Of a stretch of DNA of 64,000 nucleotides, positions 1 through 8,975 are shown one piece after another (within the stretch, counting starts at the first letter, position 1; the number at the start of each line of letters is the position of its first letter). Under the pieces are notes generated by a model, which saw only the letters and a list, made by a program, of their open reading frames with translations, did no database searches and was not told where the DNA came from. Origin of the DNA: Clostridia bacterium (GTDB taxonomy: Bacteria > Bacillota > Clostridia > Christensenellales > Pumilibacteraceae); contig JAFXKH010000009.1 of assembly GCA_017531795.1 (NCBI GenBank), positions 22,443 to 86,442 on the forward strand, read 5' to 3'. Position numbers and translations under genes: made by a program.

Positions 1-1455
1 TCTGGAAATATTCGCAAGCTTTTTCGCCACTTCCTGACCGATTTTACCGCTTATCCCCGTATCTATTTCATCAAAAATAAGAGTGCTTACGCTATTATAT
101 TTACTAGAAATTACTTTAAGCGCCAGCATAAATCTCGACATTTCACCGCCCGAAATAATTTTGATTAATGGCAATAACGGTTGTCCGAGATTAGGCGATA
201 ATAAGAATTCAATATCATCAGCGCCGTTAACGGAAAGTTTATCCTCAAATTCGTCACGCGACGGATAATCAGCAAAGCAAACTTTGAACTCAGAATTTTT
301 CATACCCAAAGTTTCCAATTCAGCTTTTACGTCGTTTTCAAAACAAAGAGCGCATTTTCTTCGAGCATCGGACAATGATTTTCCGATTAGGTATAGTTCG
401 TCCAAAATACGTTGCCGTTCCGCTTGTAAAAACTCGTACTCTTCGTCACTATCGGTTAACGTATCAAGTTCAGCTTTCATAACGCTTAACTTTTGCGGAA
501 GGTTTGAAAGATCGCCATACTTTTTCTTTATATTTCGAAGTAACGCCAAACGCGTTTCCGCTTGGTCTAATTCATTTTCGTCAAAATCCACCGCTTTAAG
601 CAAATCACTCATAGAAGATGCAACGTCATCTAATTCCACGGAAATAGAATTCAATCTTTGACAAAGTTCAGCATACTCCGCCGATATGTTTTCGATTTGA
701 CCGATATTTTTTGCAGACTCGTACACTCCGTCCAACCCTGCATTTTCACCGCAGAGCGCTTCAACCGCGCGAGCAAGCGCATATTTGATTTTTTCGCTAT
801 GAAGGGCTTTGTTGCGGAAGTCAAGAATTTCATCTTCTTCCCCATCCAAAACGTTTGCGTTTTCTATTTCGTTAATTTGGTACGAAAGCATATCTATTCG
901 ACGAGCGCGTTCGGATTCGTCCCCTATGGAATTGAGTTTTTTAGTCAAATCCTGATACGCGCCATATTTTTGGGCGTACAATAGTAGCGATTTTTCAATA
1001 TCTTTGCGCGCGTACGCGTCCAAAACAACGGCATGCTCTTTTTTATTTGCAAGTACTTGATACTCGTTCTGACCGCAAATGTCCACAAAATTAGACATAA
1101 TGCATTTTAACATTTTCGCAGTTACGCTTTTTCCGTTAATCCTGATTTCATTTTTTCCATCTGCCGAAAATTTTCGGGTAACGATAATTTCTACGTCAGC
1201 ATCTAAACCGTATTCTGTCAAAAACTCCGTTTGTGCTTCGTCAGAAAAAGAAAAATACCCCTCTACGAAACCGTTGGTTTGTCCATAGCTGAGCATAGTT
1301 TTATCGTACTTACCTCCCATAAGGAGCATAAGCGCGTCAACCACAATAGATTTGCCCGCGCCCGTTTCACCGCTAAGAACGTTAAGGTTTCCCGAAAGTT
1401 CAAGTTCAGCATCCGAAATCAGCGCAAGGTTTTTTATGGTTATTCGCTCCAACAT
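1..1455 (-). CDS. recN: DNA repair protein RecN (partial, C-terminus off the window)
   Basis: SMC-like ATPase that acts early in double-strand-break repair. Reading the minus strand from ATG at 1455 gives 485 open codons that run off the left edge; RecN is usually about 555 residues, so roughly 70 are missing. The Walker A motif GETGAGKS is at residues 29-36, the ABC signature ISGGEMSRF comes late, and the Walker B segment LIFDEIDTG lies just before the edge, with a long helical middle between them. The start is 5 bp downstream of argR, so it is the last visible gene of the nusB-recN operon. Linkage of argR to recN is usual in Firmicutes. No defects are seen in the visible part. Confidence 0.95.
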   Translation of the reverse strand, partial: MLERITIKNLALISDAELELSGNLNVLSGETGAGKSIVVDALMLLMGGKYDKTMLSYGQTNGFVEGYFSFSDEAQTEFLTEYGLDADVEIIVTRKFSADGKNEIRINGKSVTAKMLKCIMSNFVDICGQNEYQVLANKKEHAVVLDAYARKDIEKSLLLYAQKYGAYQDLTKKLNSIGDESERARRIDMLSYQINEIENANVLDGEEDEILDFRNKALHSEKIKYALARAVEALCGENAGLDGVYESAKNIGQIENISAEYAELCQRLNSISVELDDVASSMSDLLKAVDFDENELDQAETRLALLRNIKKKYGDLSNLPQKLSVMKAELDTLTDSDEEYEFLQAERQRILDELYLIGKSLSDARRKCALCFENDVKAELETLGMKNSEFKVCFADYPSRDEFEDKLSVNGADDIEFLLSPNLGQPLLPLIKIISGGEMSRFMLALKVISSKYNSVSTLIFDEIDTGISGKIGQEVAKKLANISR

Positions 1456-1459
1456 AAAG

Positions 1460-1906
1460 TTACAGCATCTCCTTTAACGTACTTGCAATATCACAAGCCG
1501 TTTCGCTATTTTTGGAAATAACGAGCACGGTATCGTCACCTGCCACACATCCAAGCACGTTTTCATCGTCCATTCTGTCTATCGTCATACCTACGGTGGA
1601 TGCGCCACCCGGAATAGTCTTTATAACGATCAAATTTTGAGCAGGAGTTATAGCAAGAACGGCGTGACGATATATATTTGCGATGTTTGCCGAAAAATGT
1701 TTGGAGTGAGAAGTCTCTTTAACGTATCTTTGACGACCTTTTTCGTTTACTTTTATGAGTCCCAATTCTTTAATATCGCGGGATACTGTTGCCTGCGTTA
1801 CGGTAAACCCCGATTCGATTAGTTCGTTAGCAAGGTCTTCCTGAGTTTCAATAGGCTTGTCCGCAATAAGTTCGAGAATTTTAAATTGTCTTGCATTACG
1901 TGCCAT
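1460..1906 (-). CDS. argR: arginine repressor ArgR
   Basis: Transcriptional regulator of arginine metabolism, 148 residues, a normal length. The N-terminal 70 residues form a winged helix (the TVTQATVSRDIKELGL segment is the recognition region). The C-terminal half carries the family GxxAGDDT motif (CVAGDDTVLV) used for hexamer formation and arginine binding. The start ATG at 1906 has AGGAGG about 9 nt upstream and overlaps the end of nadK by 11 bp, so translation is probably coupled. No arginine genes are nearby; its place between nadK and recN is the usual Firmicutes context and says little about targets. Confidence 0.95.
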   Translation of the reverse strand: MARNARQFKILELIADKPIETQEDLANELIESGFTVTQATVSRDIKELGLIKVNEKGRQRYVKETSHSKHFSANIANIYRHAVLAITPAQNLIVIKTIPGGASTVGMTIDRMDDENVLGCVAGDDTVLVISKNSETACDIASTLKEML

Positions 1907-2732
1907 TACACTCTACCTCCTTGATAATTCCACCGTTTAATTTATAATTCATTCTTTTGTAGAAATTCGTTTTTTCTAAACTTATAAACATCGCTTCTGT
2001 TTGTGATTTTTTTACAATAATTTTTCTCGTCAATTCTTCATGAACTACGCCGTCTGCAATTACACAAGAAGGCTCGTTACTTATTATTTCAACAACTTCA
2101 TCATCATTGATGACAATGGGCTTCAAAGATAATTGATGACAGTTCAAGGGAACGAGAAGATTACACTTGACGTGCGGACTCATTACGGGACCGCCTGACG
2201 AAAGCGCATACCCGGTAGAACCCGTTGGAGTACTTACCATATATCCGTCTCCCTTAAAACAACCTATATTCGAACCGCCTACGTTGACCGATAAAGTCAC
2301 CGTCCTGCCAATATTCGGCTTATAAAGCACTATTTCATTTAAGGCGATTAATCTACGGTTGTTTATTACCGTTTCCAACATACTTCGCTTTGAAAGAAAG
2401 TAATCGCCTTTTTTCAAACGCAATACGCACTCTTCTAATCTATCTGCCGTGCATTCGGAAAGAAAGCCGAGTTGTCCAAGATTTATTCCAAGTACGGGAG
2501 TGTTTTTTTCCGCAGAAAAATTTACCGCGGAAAGAATCGTTCCATCACCGCCAAGAGCAATTACCACGTCTGTTTTTTTATTGTTTGAAAAATAGTCAAC
2601 TCCGTCAATATGCTTTTTCAAAGTTTCGTGCACCAAAAAATCGACGTCCTCTCTACGGAGCAAGTCTATCAATTTTTTTGTGACAAACAAATTAACGTCA
2701 CGTTCGGGATTTGAATATATTCCAACTATCAT
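1896..2732 (-). CDS. nadK: NAD kinase
   Basis: Phosphorylates NAD to NADP. The GGDGT motif is at residues 61-65, followed by the LNE segment and the glycine-rich STPTGSTGYALSSGGP block typical of the family; 278 residues is a usual length. I chose ATG 2732 (MIVGIYSNPERD, matching family N-termini) over the upstream TTG at 2750. No Shine-Dalgarno precedes either start. A near-consensus promoter inside the end of dxs (2739-2767) places its -10 box 6 nt before this ATG, so the gene probably also has a leaderless transcript besides operon read-through. The tlyA-type methyltransferase often found between dxs and nadK is absent. Confidence 0.93.
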   Translation of the reverse strand: MIVGIYSNPERDVNLFVTKKLIDLLRREDVDFLVHETLKKHIDGVDYFSNNKKTDVVIALGGDGTILSAVNFSAEKNTPVLGINLGQLGFLSECTADRLEECVLRLKKGDYFLSKRSMLETVINNRRLIALNEIVLYKPNIGRTVTLSVNVGGSNIGCFKGDGYMVSTPTGSTGYALSSGGPVMSPHVKCNLLVPLNCHQLSLKPIVINDDEVVEIISNEPSCVIADGVVHEELTRKIIVKKSQTEAMFISLEKTNFYKRMNYKLNGGIIKEVECNGT

Positions 2733-2738
2733 ATCGCT

Positions 2739-2767
2739 ATTATACAACAATATAAATAATTATTCAA
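2739..2767 (-). promoter_or_regulatory. sigma-A promoter for nadK, leaderless geometry
   Basis: On the minus strand TTGAAT, 17 bp, TATAAT, then 6 nt to the ATG at 2732. It overlaps the stop of dxs. A start site 6-7 nt after the -10 box would put +1 at the ATG itself. Confidence 0.6.
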
Positions 2768-4481
2768 GGATTTTCTCACAATTCGCGCGATAACTTGATA
2801 TAATTTTCTCTAAATTTCCTTTTGTAAGCCCGGATTTCTCCAAAGAAACCGTCATAGAAAGTTCATCCCAGACTTCGTCAGAAAAACCGAGAGATATAAT
2901 CTCGCATTTTTTACCTTGTCGATTTAAGAAACTTAAAACCGCAGATCCAAAACCGCCGTTAAGTACGCCGTCTTCAAGAGTAATAATCAGTCTGTCAGGC
3001 TCGTTAAGACTTGTCAAGATTTTCTCGTCAAGCGGTTTAATACACCGAGCGTTGACTACGTCGCACTCACAATTCAACTGCAAAGCAAGATCTATCATAC
3101 GATTGCCAACGGCAAGTATAGTTACGTTATTATTCGAATTCTTTGCGTATTCCCAACACAAAGGGTTTTCAGTTTTATAGGATTTTCCACCAAGTAAGTA
3201 ATTTTTTGGATATCTTATAGCAAGAGGTTTATCGTAACTGAGCGACCAATAAAGCATTTTATTCAGTTCTTCACCGTTTGCCGGCGATAAAACCGTCATA
3301 TTGGGAGCAGACGAAAGAAATGAAATATCGTATAATCCCTGATGCGTTGCTCCGTCTGAGGCAACTACACCCGATTTATCAACCAATAATCTGACGGGAG
3401 CAGACGTTATTCCTATGTCATGCAAAATTTGGTCGTAAGCGCGTTGTAAAAATGTCGAATATACCGCAAAATACGGTTTTAATCCACCCGTAGCAAGACC
3501 CGCGCTCATTGTAACGGCGTGTTGTTCGGCTATTCCTACGTCAAAGAATCGTTCCGGAAACTTCTCTCGCATATCCGAAAGCCCCGTTCCAAGAGCCATT
3601 GCCGCAGTAATTGCGACTACCGATCTGTCCTTTTCCGCCATACTTACGAGCGTTTTTCCAACGAGGTCCGAAAATTTACCGCAATTTGCTTCAGTATGTT
3701 CAATTCCGTGGTATTTCTCGGCGTTATTTTCCGCCTGTTCATACCCCAATCCTTTTTTCGTTTTCAAGTGAAGGACTACGGGTTTTTGACTGCCTTTGAG
3801 CTTGAGCAATGCTGTTATGCATTTTTCAATGTCGTTACCGTCAATAGGTCCAAAATATTCAAACCCCATATTTTCGAAAAATACGCCCGCATTTTGCTTA
3901 TCGCTTTGATTGCCAAAACAAGAGGAAATTGAGCCTACGTTTTCAGATATTGACATCCCGTTATCATTTAAAACGACGATTATTCCTACCCCTGCTCCGC
4001 CAATGTTATTCAGCCCTTCATAAGATAAGCCACCCGTCAACGCTCCGTCACCCACGACAGCAATAACGTCATGCTTTTTGTCTTGCAAATCCCGAGCCTT
4101 CGCCAGCCCCATCGCTACAGAAAGCGAAGTACTGCTATGCCCCGTTGTAAAAGCATCACAGTCGCTTTCTTTCATGTTTTCATAACCGCTTACACCGCCT
4201 TCGCTACGCAATAAAGCGAACTTGTTTCTTCTTCCCGTAATAAGTTTATGCGTATACGATTGATGTCCTACGTCAAAAACTATTTTATCATTAGGGCAGT
4301 CAAAAACGTAATGTAACGCTATCGTAAAATCGACAGCACCCAAGTTTGACGATAGGTGTCCGCCATTTTTGTTTACAACGTCTGTTATGTACGCTCTGAC
4401 TTCTTTCGCGTAAAGTTTAAGTTGATCTACGCTGAGTTTTTTTAAGTCCTGAGGCGAGTTTACACATTCAAGTAGTGACAT
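2760..4481 (-). CDS. dxs: 1-deoxy-D-xylulose-5-phosphate synthase
   Basis: First enzyme of the MEP isoprenoid pathway: joins pyruvate and glyceraldehyde 3-phosphate using thiamine diphosphate. The N-terminal domain has the ThDP-binding VVGDGALTGG segment near residue 150; the pyrimidine-binding middle domain has FDVGIAEQHAVT with the catalytic glutamate; a transketolase C-terminal domain follows. At 573 residues it is shorter than the common 620-640, from trimmed loops rather than truncation. The start overlaps the end of ispA by 14 bp, so isoprenoid precursor and prenyl chain synthesis are translationally linked. Confidence 0.96.
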   Translation of the reverse strand: MSLLECVNSPQDLKKLSVDQLKLYAKEVRAYITDVVNKNGGHLSSNLGAVDFTIALHYVFDCPNDKIVFDVGHQSYTHKLITGRRNKFALLRSEGGVSGYENMKESDCDAFTTGHSSTSLSVAMGLAKARDLQDKKHDVIAVVGDGALTGGLSYEGLNNIGGAGVGIIVVLNDNGMSISENVGSISSCFGNQSDKQNAGVFFENMGFEYFGPIDGNDIEKCITALLKLKGSQKPVVLHLKTKKGLGYEQAENNAEKYHGIEHTEANCGKFSDLVGKTLVSMAEKDRSVVAITAAMALGTGLSDMREKFPERFFDVGIAEQHAVTMSAGLATGGLKPYFAVYSTFLQRAYDQILHDIGITSAPVRLLVDKSGVVASDGATHQGLYDISFLSSAPNMTVLSPANGEELNKMLYWSLSYDKPLAIRYPKNYLLGGKSYKTENPLCWEYAKNSNNNVTILAVGNRMIDLALQLNCECDVVNARCIKPLDEKILTSLNEPDRLIITLEDGVLNGGFGSAVLSFLNRQGKKCEIISLGFSDEVWDELSMTVSLEKSGLTKGNLEKIISSYRANCEKILE

Positions 4482-5316
4482 ATTCCTTTATGCTATCCGT
4501 ACTCCTGAAAAGAAAAGTTTTTGCAATACTTTTAATAAATTGACCGTCTATGTTTAATTTATCTAATAATGATTCTATTTCGGCCTCAACGGTATAAAGA
4601 ATTTTCTCTGCTTCCGTTCTGCCGATTTTCGCTACCAAAGAATTTTCATCTTTACGCTCATCCAACAAATCGTCGCAAATCTGAAAAGCCTGACCGAATT
4701 TATACCCTATTTCTTGCCAAATATTTAAGTCGTCGCTTTTTTGGGTAGAAAGACAACCGCAAACAAACGCAGATTGTATCAATTTACCCGTTTTCAAGCC
4801 ATTTATACAAAGCAATCTCTTTGTATCGGTAATCTCTCCATCAAACTCCATTGACTGTCCTGCTATCATACCGCATGCGCCGACGGACTCGGCTATTTTA
4901 TGCATTATTTTCGCATATTTACCGTCCATCAGCGATGCCTTCGCAAGCAACTCAAACGCCAACGTAAGCAAACCGTCACCGGAGAGAAGAGCGATCGCTT
5001 CTCCAAAAACCTTATGATTCGTCGGTTTTCCTCTGCGGAAATCATCATCATCCATACAGGGCAAATCGTCGTGAATAAGAGAATACGCATGCACACACTC
5101 AATGGCCGAGGCAACATCAAAATCCGACTTATCAGGCGCGTAACCGTACGCTTCGATAACCGCCAGATAAAGAAGAGGACGAAGCCTTTTACCCCCTGAA
5201 AGCAGAGTATAATTCATACTTTCGCGCAGTTTTTTTGGCGTGTCGATACGTACTGCCGAAGCAAGCGTTTCTTCTATTTTATCAAGTAATCTTTTGTAAT
5301 TTTTTTGAAAAATCAT
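4468..5316 (-). CDS. ispA: farnesyl/geranyl diphosphate synthase
   Basis: All-trans short-chain prenyl transferase of 282 residues that condenses IPP with allylic diphosphates. The first aspartate-rich motif (DDLPCMDDDDFRRG, about residues 80-95) and the second (DDLLDERKD) bind magnesium-diphosphate. Small residues before the first motif are compatible with a C15 product, but chain length cannot be fixed by eye. Sits between xseB and dxs with 4 and 14 bp overlaps, the usual Firmicutes arrangement. Confidence 0.93.
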   Translation of the reverse strand: MIFQKNYKRLLDKIEETLASAVRIDTPKKLRESMNYTLLSGGKRLRPLLYLAVIEAYGYAPDKSDFDVASAIECVHAYSLIHDDLPCMDDDDFRRGKPTNHKVFGEAIALLSGDGLLTLAFELLAKASLMDGKYAKIMHKIAESVGACGMIAGQSMEFDGEITDTKRLLCINGLKTGKLIQSAFVCGCLSTQKSDDLNIWQEIGYKFGQAFQICDDLLDERKDENSLVAKIGRTEAEKILYTVEAEIESLLDKLNIDGQFIKSIAKTFLFRSTDSIKEYVTT

Positions 5317-5528
5317 TTTATTCTATCGTCAAAAGGTTGTTCAATCAATTCATCCATCTGTTTTTTTAACTCGGTAATTTTGCCACGGTTTTCGTTCAAT
5401 TCTTTCAAGCATTGTTTGGTGACAGAAATTCCTTTTTCAAAAAGAGAAATGCCTTCTTCAATACTCACCGAATCTTTTTCCATTTCAGCCAAAAGGTTTT
5501 CAAGTTCGGTAATCTTTTCATCTAACAC
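5313..5528 (-). CDS. xseB: exodeoxyribonuclease VII small subunit
   Basis: A 71-residue helical protein that binds XseA to form exonuclease VII, which degrades single-stranded DNA from both ends. It has the family pattern of an N-terminal ELENLLAEME helix, a SIEEGISLFEKG turn and a second helix. The start is GTG at 5528 with AGGTAAAATAAC upstream, one base after the xseA stop. It overlaps ispA by 4 bp. Confidence 0.93.
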   Translation of the reverse strand: MLDEKITELENLLAEMEKDSVSIEEGISLFEKGISVTKQCLKELNENRGKITELKKQMDELIEQPFDDRIK

Positions 5529-5529
5529 G

Positions 5530-6687
5530 TTATTTTACCTCCGCTTTAAGCGTTCCGTCCGTCATTCTTATTATAATTTCGTCTCCGCAAGACAGTTCTT
5601 TTGCAAACGCAATTTCTTTCCCCGCTTTTGAAATTTTCGCATAACCTTGCGATAAAATTTTGTAAGGACTGCACTTGTCTATCATTGCGGACAAATAACT
5701 TAACTTATCGTTTTTTGAAGACAGTTTGCGTTCCAAAGTTTTATGCAACGCCGCCACGTCTCGTTTTACCTTTTCTGAGCGCGATCTAAGCGACATTTCA
5801 CCATAACGCACGACAGCGTTTGCGCTATATACTATGCGCGACTTTCTGTCTTCATACTTATTAAAAGCAGACTCTACGATATTTTTTGCAAGCATTTTTA
5901 TGCGCGCTATTTTTTCGAATACGTCTTCGCATACCATATCTGCGGCAATACTTGGCGTACCTGCTCGCGCCGAAGCGCATAAATCACACAAAGTATAATC
6001 CGTCTCGTGCCCTACCGCGCTTATTATTGGAAGTAAACTACCACTCACTGCTCTCGCTACGATTTCCGTATTATACGCTTGTAAGTCTTCGGCAGAACCA
6101 CCGCCACGAGCAATGATAATAACGTCGGCAATCAACGTCTTGTTTACATTTTTGATAGCCTCGGCTATTGACTGCGCGCTTCCCTCACCTTGTACTTTCG
6201 TGGGGCATACGCAAATATCCATATATGGATTTTTATTTTTTACAACCGAAATAATATCGTGAATAACTGCGCCCGTCGCACTCGTAATAACCGCAATTTT
6301 ATTGATTTTCGTCGGTAGAGGCGGACGGTTGGCGAACAATCCTTCTTCCTGTAAACGCTTTCTCAGTTTAATTAATTCAAGAAGTAATTTTCCTTCGCCC
6401 GTTGGGTTTATTTCATCTGCAATAAACGATAATTTACCGCTTTTTGCATAAAAAGAAACCGTACCTTTTGCTTCAACACTCATACCTTCTTCCAAACCCG
6501 TTACGGGCAAGAAAGATACTACGGATAAACTGCAATCCCCTTCCTTTAATGTTATGAATGAGCGCGGTCCGCTTTTTTTACACTCGAAAATTTCTCCGCA
6601 TACTATTACGTCGTGAAGGACTCTTTCGTCAGCAAAAACTCCGCTGATATAGTTATTTAATTGAGAAACTGTCAGTTTTCTTTGCAT
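5530..6687 (-). CDS. xseA: exodeoxyribonuclease VII large subunit
   Basis: Catalytic subunit of exonuclease VII, 385 residues. An OB-fold DNA-binding domain (residues 1-100, starting LTVSQLNNYI) is followed by the nuclease domain with the conserved ARGGGSAEDL and AVGHETDYTL segments, and a helical C-terminal arm that holds XseB copies. It overlaps folD by 16 bp. Slightly shorter than the E. coli protein, mainly in the coiled C-terminal part. Confidence 0.95.
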   Translation of the reverse strand: MQRKLTVSQLNNYISGVFADERVLHDVIVCGEIFECKKSGPRSFITLKEGDCSLSVVSFLPVTGLEEGMSVEAKGTVSFYAKSGKLSFIADEINPTGEGKLLLELIKLRKRLQEEGLFANRPPLPTKINKIAVITSATGAVIHDIISVVKNKNPYMDICVCPTKVQGEGSAQSIAEAIKNVNKTLIADVIIIARGGGSAEDLQAYNTEIVARAVSGSLLPIISAVGHETDYTLCDLCASARAGTPSIAADMVCEDVFEKIARIKMLAKNIVESAFNKYEDRKSRIVYSANAVVRYGEMSLRSRSEKVKRDVAALHKTLERKLSSKNDKLSYLSAMIDKCSPYKILSQGYAKISKAGKEIAFAKELSCGDEIIIRMTDGTLKAEVK

Positions 6688-7526
6688 CTGAACGCTGATT
6701 CAATGGTATTTTTTATGAGCATCGTTACAGTCATCGGTCCAACGCCACCGGGTACGGGAGTTATGAACGACGCCTTTTCAACTGCTTCAGGATAATTTAC
6801 GTCGCCGTAAAGTTTACCGTCTGCTCTGTTCATTCCAACGTCGATAACTACCGCGCCGTCTTTTACCATATCCCCCGTTACAAATTCTTTTATTCCCACA
6901 GCAACGACGAGAATATCCGCATTAAGAGTATGGCTCTTCAAATCAACCGTACGCGAGTGGCAAATGGTCACGGTAGCGTTTTCTGAAAGAAGTAACATCG
7001 CTACGGGTTTGCCGACAATATTACTACGACCGATTACAACCACGTTTTTGCCCGCTATTGCTACGCCCGTAGACTTAATAAGTTCAATAATACCTGCCGG
7101 TGTGCAGGGTTTGGTACAAGGAAGTCCGAGCATCAAACCGCCCGCATTAAGGGTATGGAAACCATCCGCATCCTTTTCGGGCAAAATACGAGCGAGTACT
7201 TTCTTTTCGTTTATCGTCTTAGGAAGTGGAAGTTGAACGAGTATTCCGTCTACACTTTCGTTGGCGTTAAGTTCGTCTATCAAATCCATTACGTCCGATT
7301 CCGCAATTTCTTCGGGAAGATTATACGAAAAAGAACGAACTCCAACGTCCTCGCACGCTTTGATTTTGTTGCGTACGTATACTTCACTTGCAGGATTTGC
7401 TCCAACTTTTATTACTGCAAGACCGACTTTTCGTCCAAAAGTCGTTTCAAATCTCTCTGCTTCGCTTTTCATTTGTTCTCTGATAGAGAGAGAAAGCGCC
7501 TTTCCGTCTATTATTTTAGCAGGCAT
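6672..7526 (-). CDS. folD: bifunctional methylene-THF dehydrogenase / methenyl-THF cyclohydrolase
   Basis: Interconverts methylene- and formyl-tetrahydrofolate using NADP, supplying one-carbon units. The 284-residue protein has the catalytic YVRNKIKACEDVG region with Tyr and Lys near residues 50-56, the nucleotide-binding VIGRSNIVGKPVA loop and the C-terminal PVPGGVGPMT signature. It overlaps nusB by 11 bp and xseA by 16 bp. Confidence 0.96.
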   Translation of the reverse strand: MPAKIIDGKALSLSIREQMKSEAERFETTFGRKVGLAVIKVGANPASEVYVRNKIKACEDVGVRSFSYNLPEEIAESDVMDLIDELNANESVDGILVQLPLPKTINEKKVLARILPEKDADGFHTLNAGGLMLGLPCTKPCTPAGIIELIKSTGVAIAGKNVVVIGRSNIVGKPVAMLLLSENATVTICHSRTVDLKSHTLNADILVVAVGIKEFVTGDMVKDGAVVIDVGMNRADGKLYGDVNYPEAVEKASFITPVPGGVGPMTVTMLIKNTIESAFRCKEN

Positions 7527-7920
7527 CGTTTATCTCCTTGATTACGGACGCCAGTACTCCGTTTATGAAGTAAGGGCTTTTATCCGTTGAATATTTTTTC
7601 GCTAATTCTATCGCCTCGTTTATGCTTACGCGTTGCGGAACATTATCGCAATTTTTAATTTCATAGATCGCAAGCATAAGTATAGCGACGTCAATTTTGT
7701 AAATTCTGTCAATGACGAACGAAGGACTGTATTTCTCTATCGTTGCGAGAAGTTCTTTCTTGTTTGCAATTATTCCGCGATAAGTAGTTTCAATTTCTTG
7801 CATCTCTTCCTCTTCGACAGTCTTACGATAGAGTTTGAGCGACAACTCGTCGCCGTCATCTCGCACGGTATCTTCATATACGAGCTTGAAAATTATTTCT
7901 CTCAATTCGCTTCTTTTCAT
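7516..7920 (-). CDS. nusB: transcription antitermination factor NusB
   Basis: All-helical RNA-binding protein (134 residues) that with NusE recognises boxA RNA and supports rRNA antitermination. The C-terminal INEAIELAKKYS and SPYFINGVLASV segments are diagnostic. It is the first gene of the operon; ATG 7920 has GGAG about 8 nt upstream. Its 5' leader contains a perfect 14-bp hairpin downstream of the promoter, which may affect its own expression. Confidence 0.94.
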   Translation of the reverse strand: MKRSELREIIFKLVYEDTVRDDGDELSLKLYRKTVEEEEMQEIETTYRGIIANKKELLATIEKYSPSFVIDRIYKIDVAILMLAIYEIKNCDNVPQRVSINEAIELAKKYSTDKSPYFINGVLASVIKEINDAC

Positions 7921-7939
7921 TTAGTATCTCCAATACTGA

Positions 7940-7974
7940 AATAATCCGCAGAGTAACGCTCTCTGCGGATTATT
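7940..7974 (-). terminator. perfect 14-bp hairpin in the nusB leader / after spoIIIAH
   Basis: Arms 7940-7953 and 7961-7974 are exact inverted repeats with a 7-nt loop. The U-rich stretch (UUAUUU) largely overlaps the stem, so termination would be imperfect. It lies downstream of spoIIIAH but also downstream of the nusB promoter at 8004-8032, so both transcripts contain it. Confidence 0.6.
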
Positions 7975-8003
7975 CTTCATCCGAGCAAACGTCTCTTGGG
8001 TAT

Positions 8004-8032
8004 AGTATACCACACTGCCTCGGATATTTCAA
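8004..8032 (-). promoter_or_regulatory. sigma-A promoter of the nusB-recN operon
   Basis: Minus strand TTGAAA (8027-8032), 17-bp spacer, TATACT (8004-8009). Expected start site is near 7997, about 75 nt before nusB. Confidence 0.8.
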
Positions 8033-8042
8033 TCTTTTTTAA

Positions 8043-8525
8043 TTACTCAGTTGGAATAATTCTTACGTTAGAGGCTTTTGTTTCCGTTTCCGTAACGATT
8101 ATCTCCAAAATCTGATTGGCTTGCGTCCCCGTCATTTCTTCACACTTGACTATTACGTTTACGTTTTCCGTAGTGCTAGTCACTACCGCATCTTCAAAAC
8201 CAAGTGATTTAATAAGGCTTTCAAGTACGAGTTCGGTTTCCATACTTGCCGAAAGCGCAAGTTTTGCAGATTCAGCCTCAGCCTTGGCTTCTGCCGAAGT
8301 TTCAGCAGAGGAAATGATCTCGTCATAATAAAGCATTGTCTGCTCTCTTGATGACACGCGATCCGCGCGATACGCCGTAAAGAAATCGGTATACGTCGTT
8401 CCTGCGTTCGCGTCAATCGACGGATTTGTAGCCGTAATGTTGAGGATGACGTTCAGCACGCCGGTAAGCACTAACAACGCCACCATTCCGCCTAATACGA
8501 TAATTTTCTTTTTTTTGCCTAACAT
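8043..8525 (-). CDS. spoIIIAH: stage III sporulation protein AH
   Basis: Mother-cell half of the SpoIIIAH-SpoIIQ channel that joins mother cell and forespore. 160 residues: a basic N-terminus, one membrane segment at about residues 8-28, an Ala/Glu-rich linker helix, and a C-terminal YscJ/FliF-like ring-building domain (from about residue 95). Last gene of the spoIIIA operon, 24 bp after spoIIIAG. SpoIIQ is not in the window. Confidence 0.93.
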   Translation of the reverse strand: MLGKKKKIIVLGGMVALLVLTGVLNVILNITATNPSIDANAGTTYTDFFTAYRADRVSSREQTMLYYDEIISSAETSAEAKAEAESAKLALSASMETELVLESLIKSLGFEDAVVTSTTENVNVIVKCEEMTGTQANQILEIIVTETETKASNVRIIPTE

Positions 8526-8549
8526 TTTCGATACCCCCGAAAAAAATAT

Positions 8550-8975
8550 TTACTTCGTAATCTTTGTCAGTACGTTAATTTTATTTTCAGATATTCCAAA
8601 ATATGCAGAAACGGAAGAAATTAATTTCATCTTAACGGAAATATTGTTACCGCCATCGCAGATTATAATTACGCCTTCTGCCTTTGGTATGCTTTCCGCC
8701 GTATCACTTTCATAAGACCAGCTGATCAGAACCGAAACATCCCCTACTCCTTGAATTTCGGAAAGTTTGTTTTCAAGTTCGTCAACCACCCTCGTACAAT
8801 AATCGTATTCATTGCCTGATGTCGATATTCCGCTATTTTCTGTAATTTTGCAAGAATTGGAAAAATATATCAAAAGCATAATCAATACGGCAACCACCGC
8901 AAGTATAATTTCAATATGTCTGATATTCTTTATTTTTTCACGCAAAGCAGATATTTTGTCTTTTATTTTACTCAA
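8550..8975 (-). CDS. spoIIIAG: stage III sporulation protein AG
   Basis: Single-pass membrane protein (141 residues) that forms a large ring in the forespore feeding-tube complex. One transmembrane helix at about residues 22-40; the outer domain has the family segment VVDELENKLSEIQGVGDV and the beta-rich VLISWSYES and EGVIIICDGG blocks. The start overlaps spoIIIAF by 8 bp. Confidence 0.92.
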   Translation of the reverse strand: MSKIKDKISALREKIKNIRHIEIILAVVAVLIMLLIYFSNSCKITENSGISTSGNEYDYCTRVVDELENKLSEIQGVGDVSVLISWSYESDTAESIPKAEGVIIICDGGNNISVKMKLISSVSAYFGISENKINVLTKITK

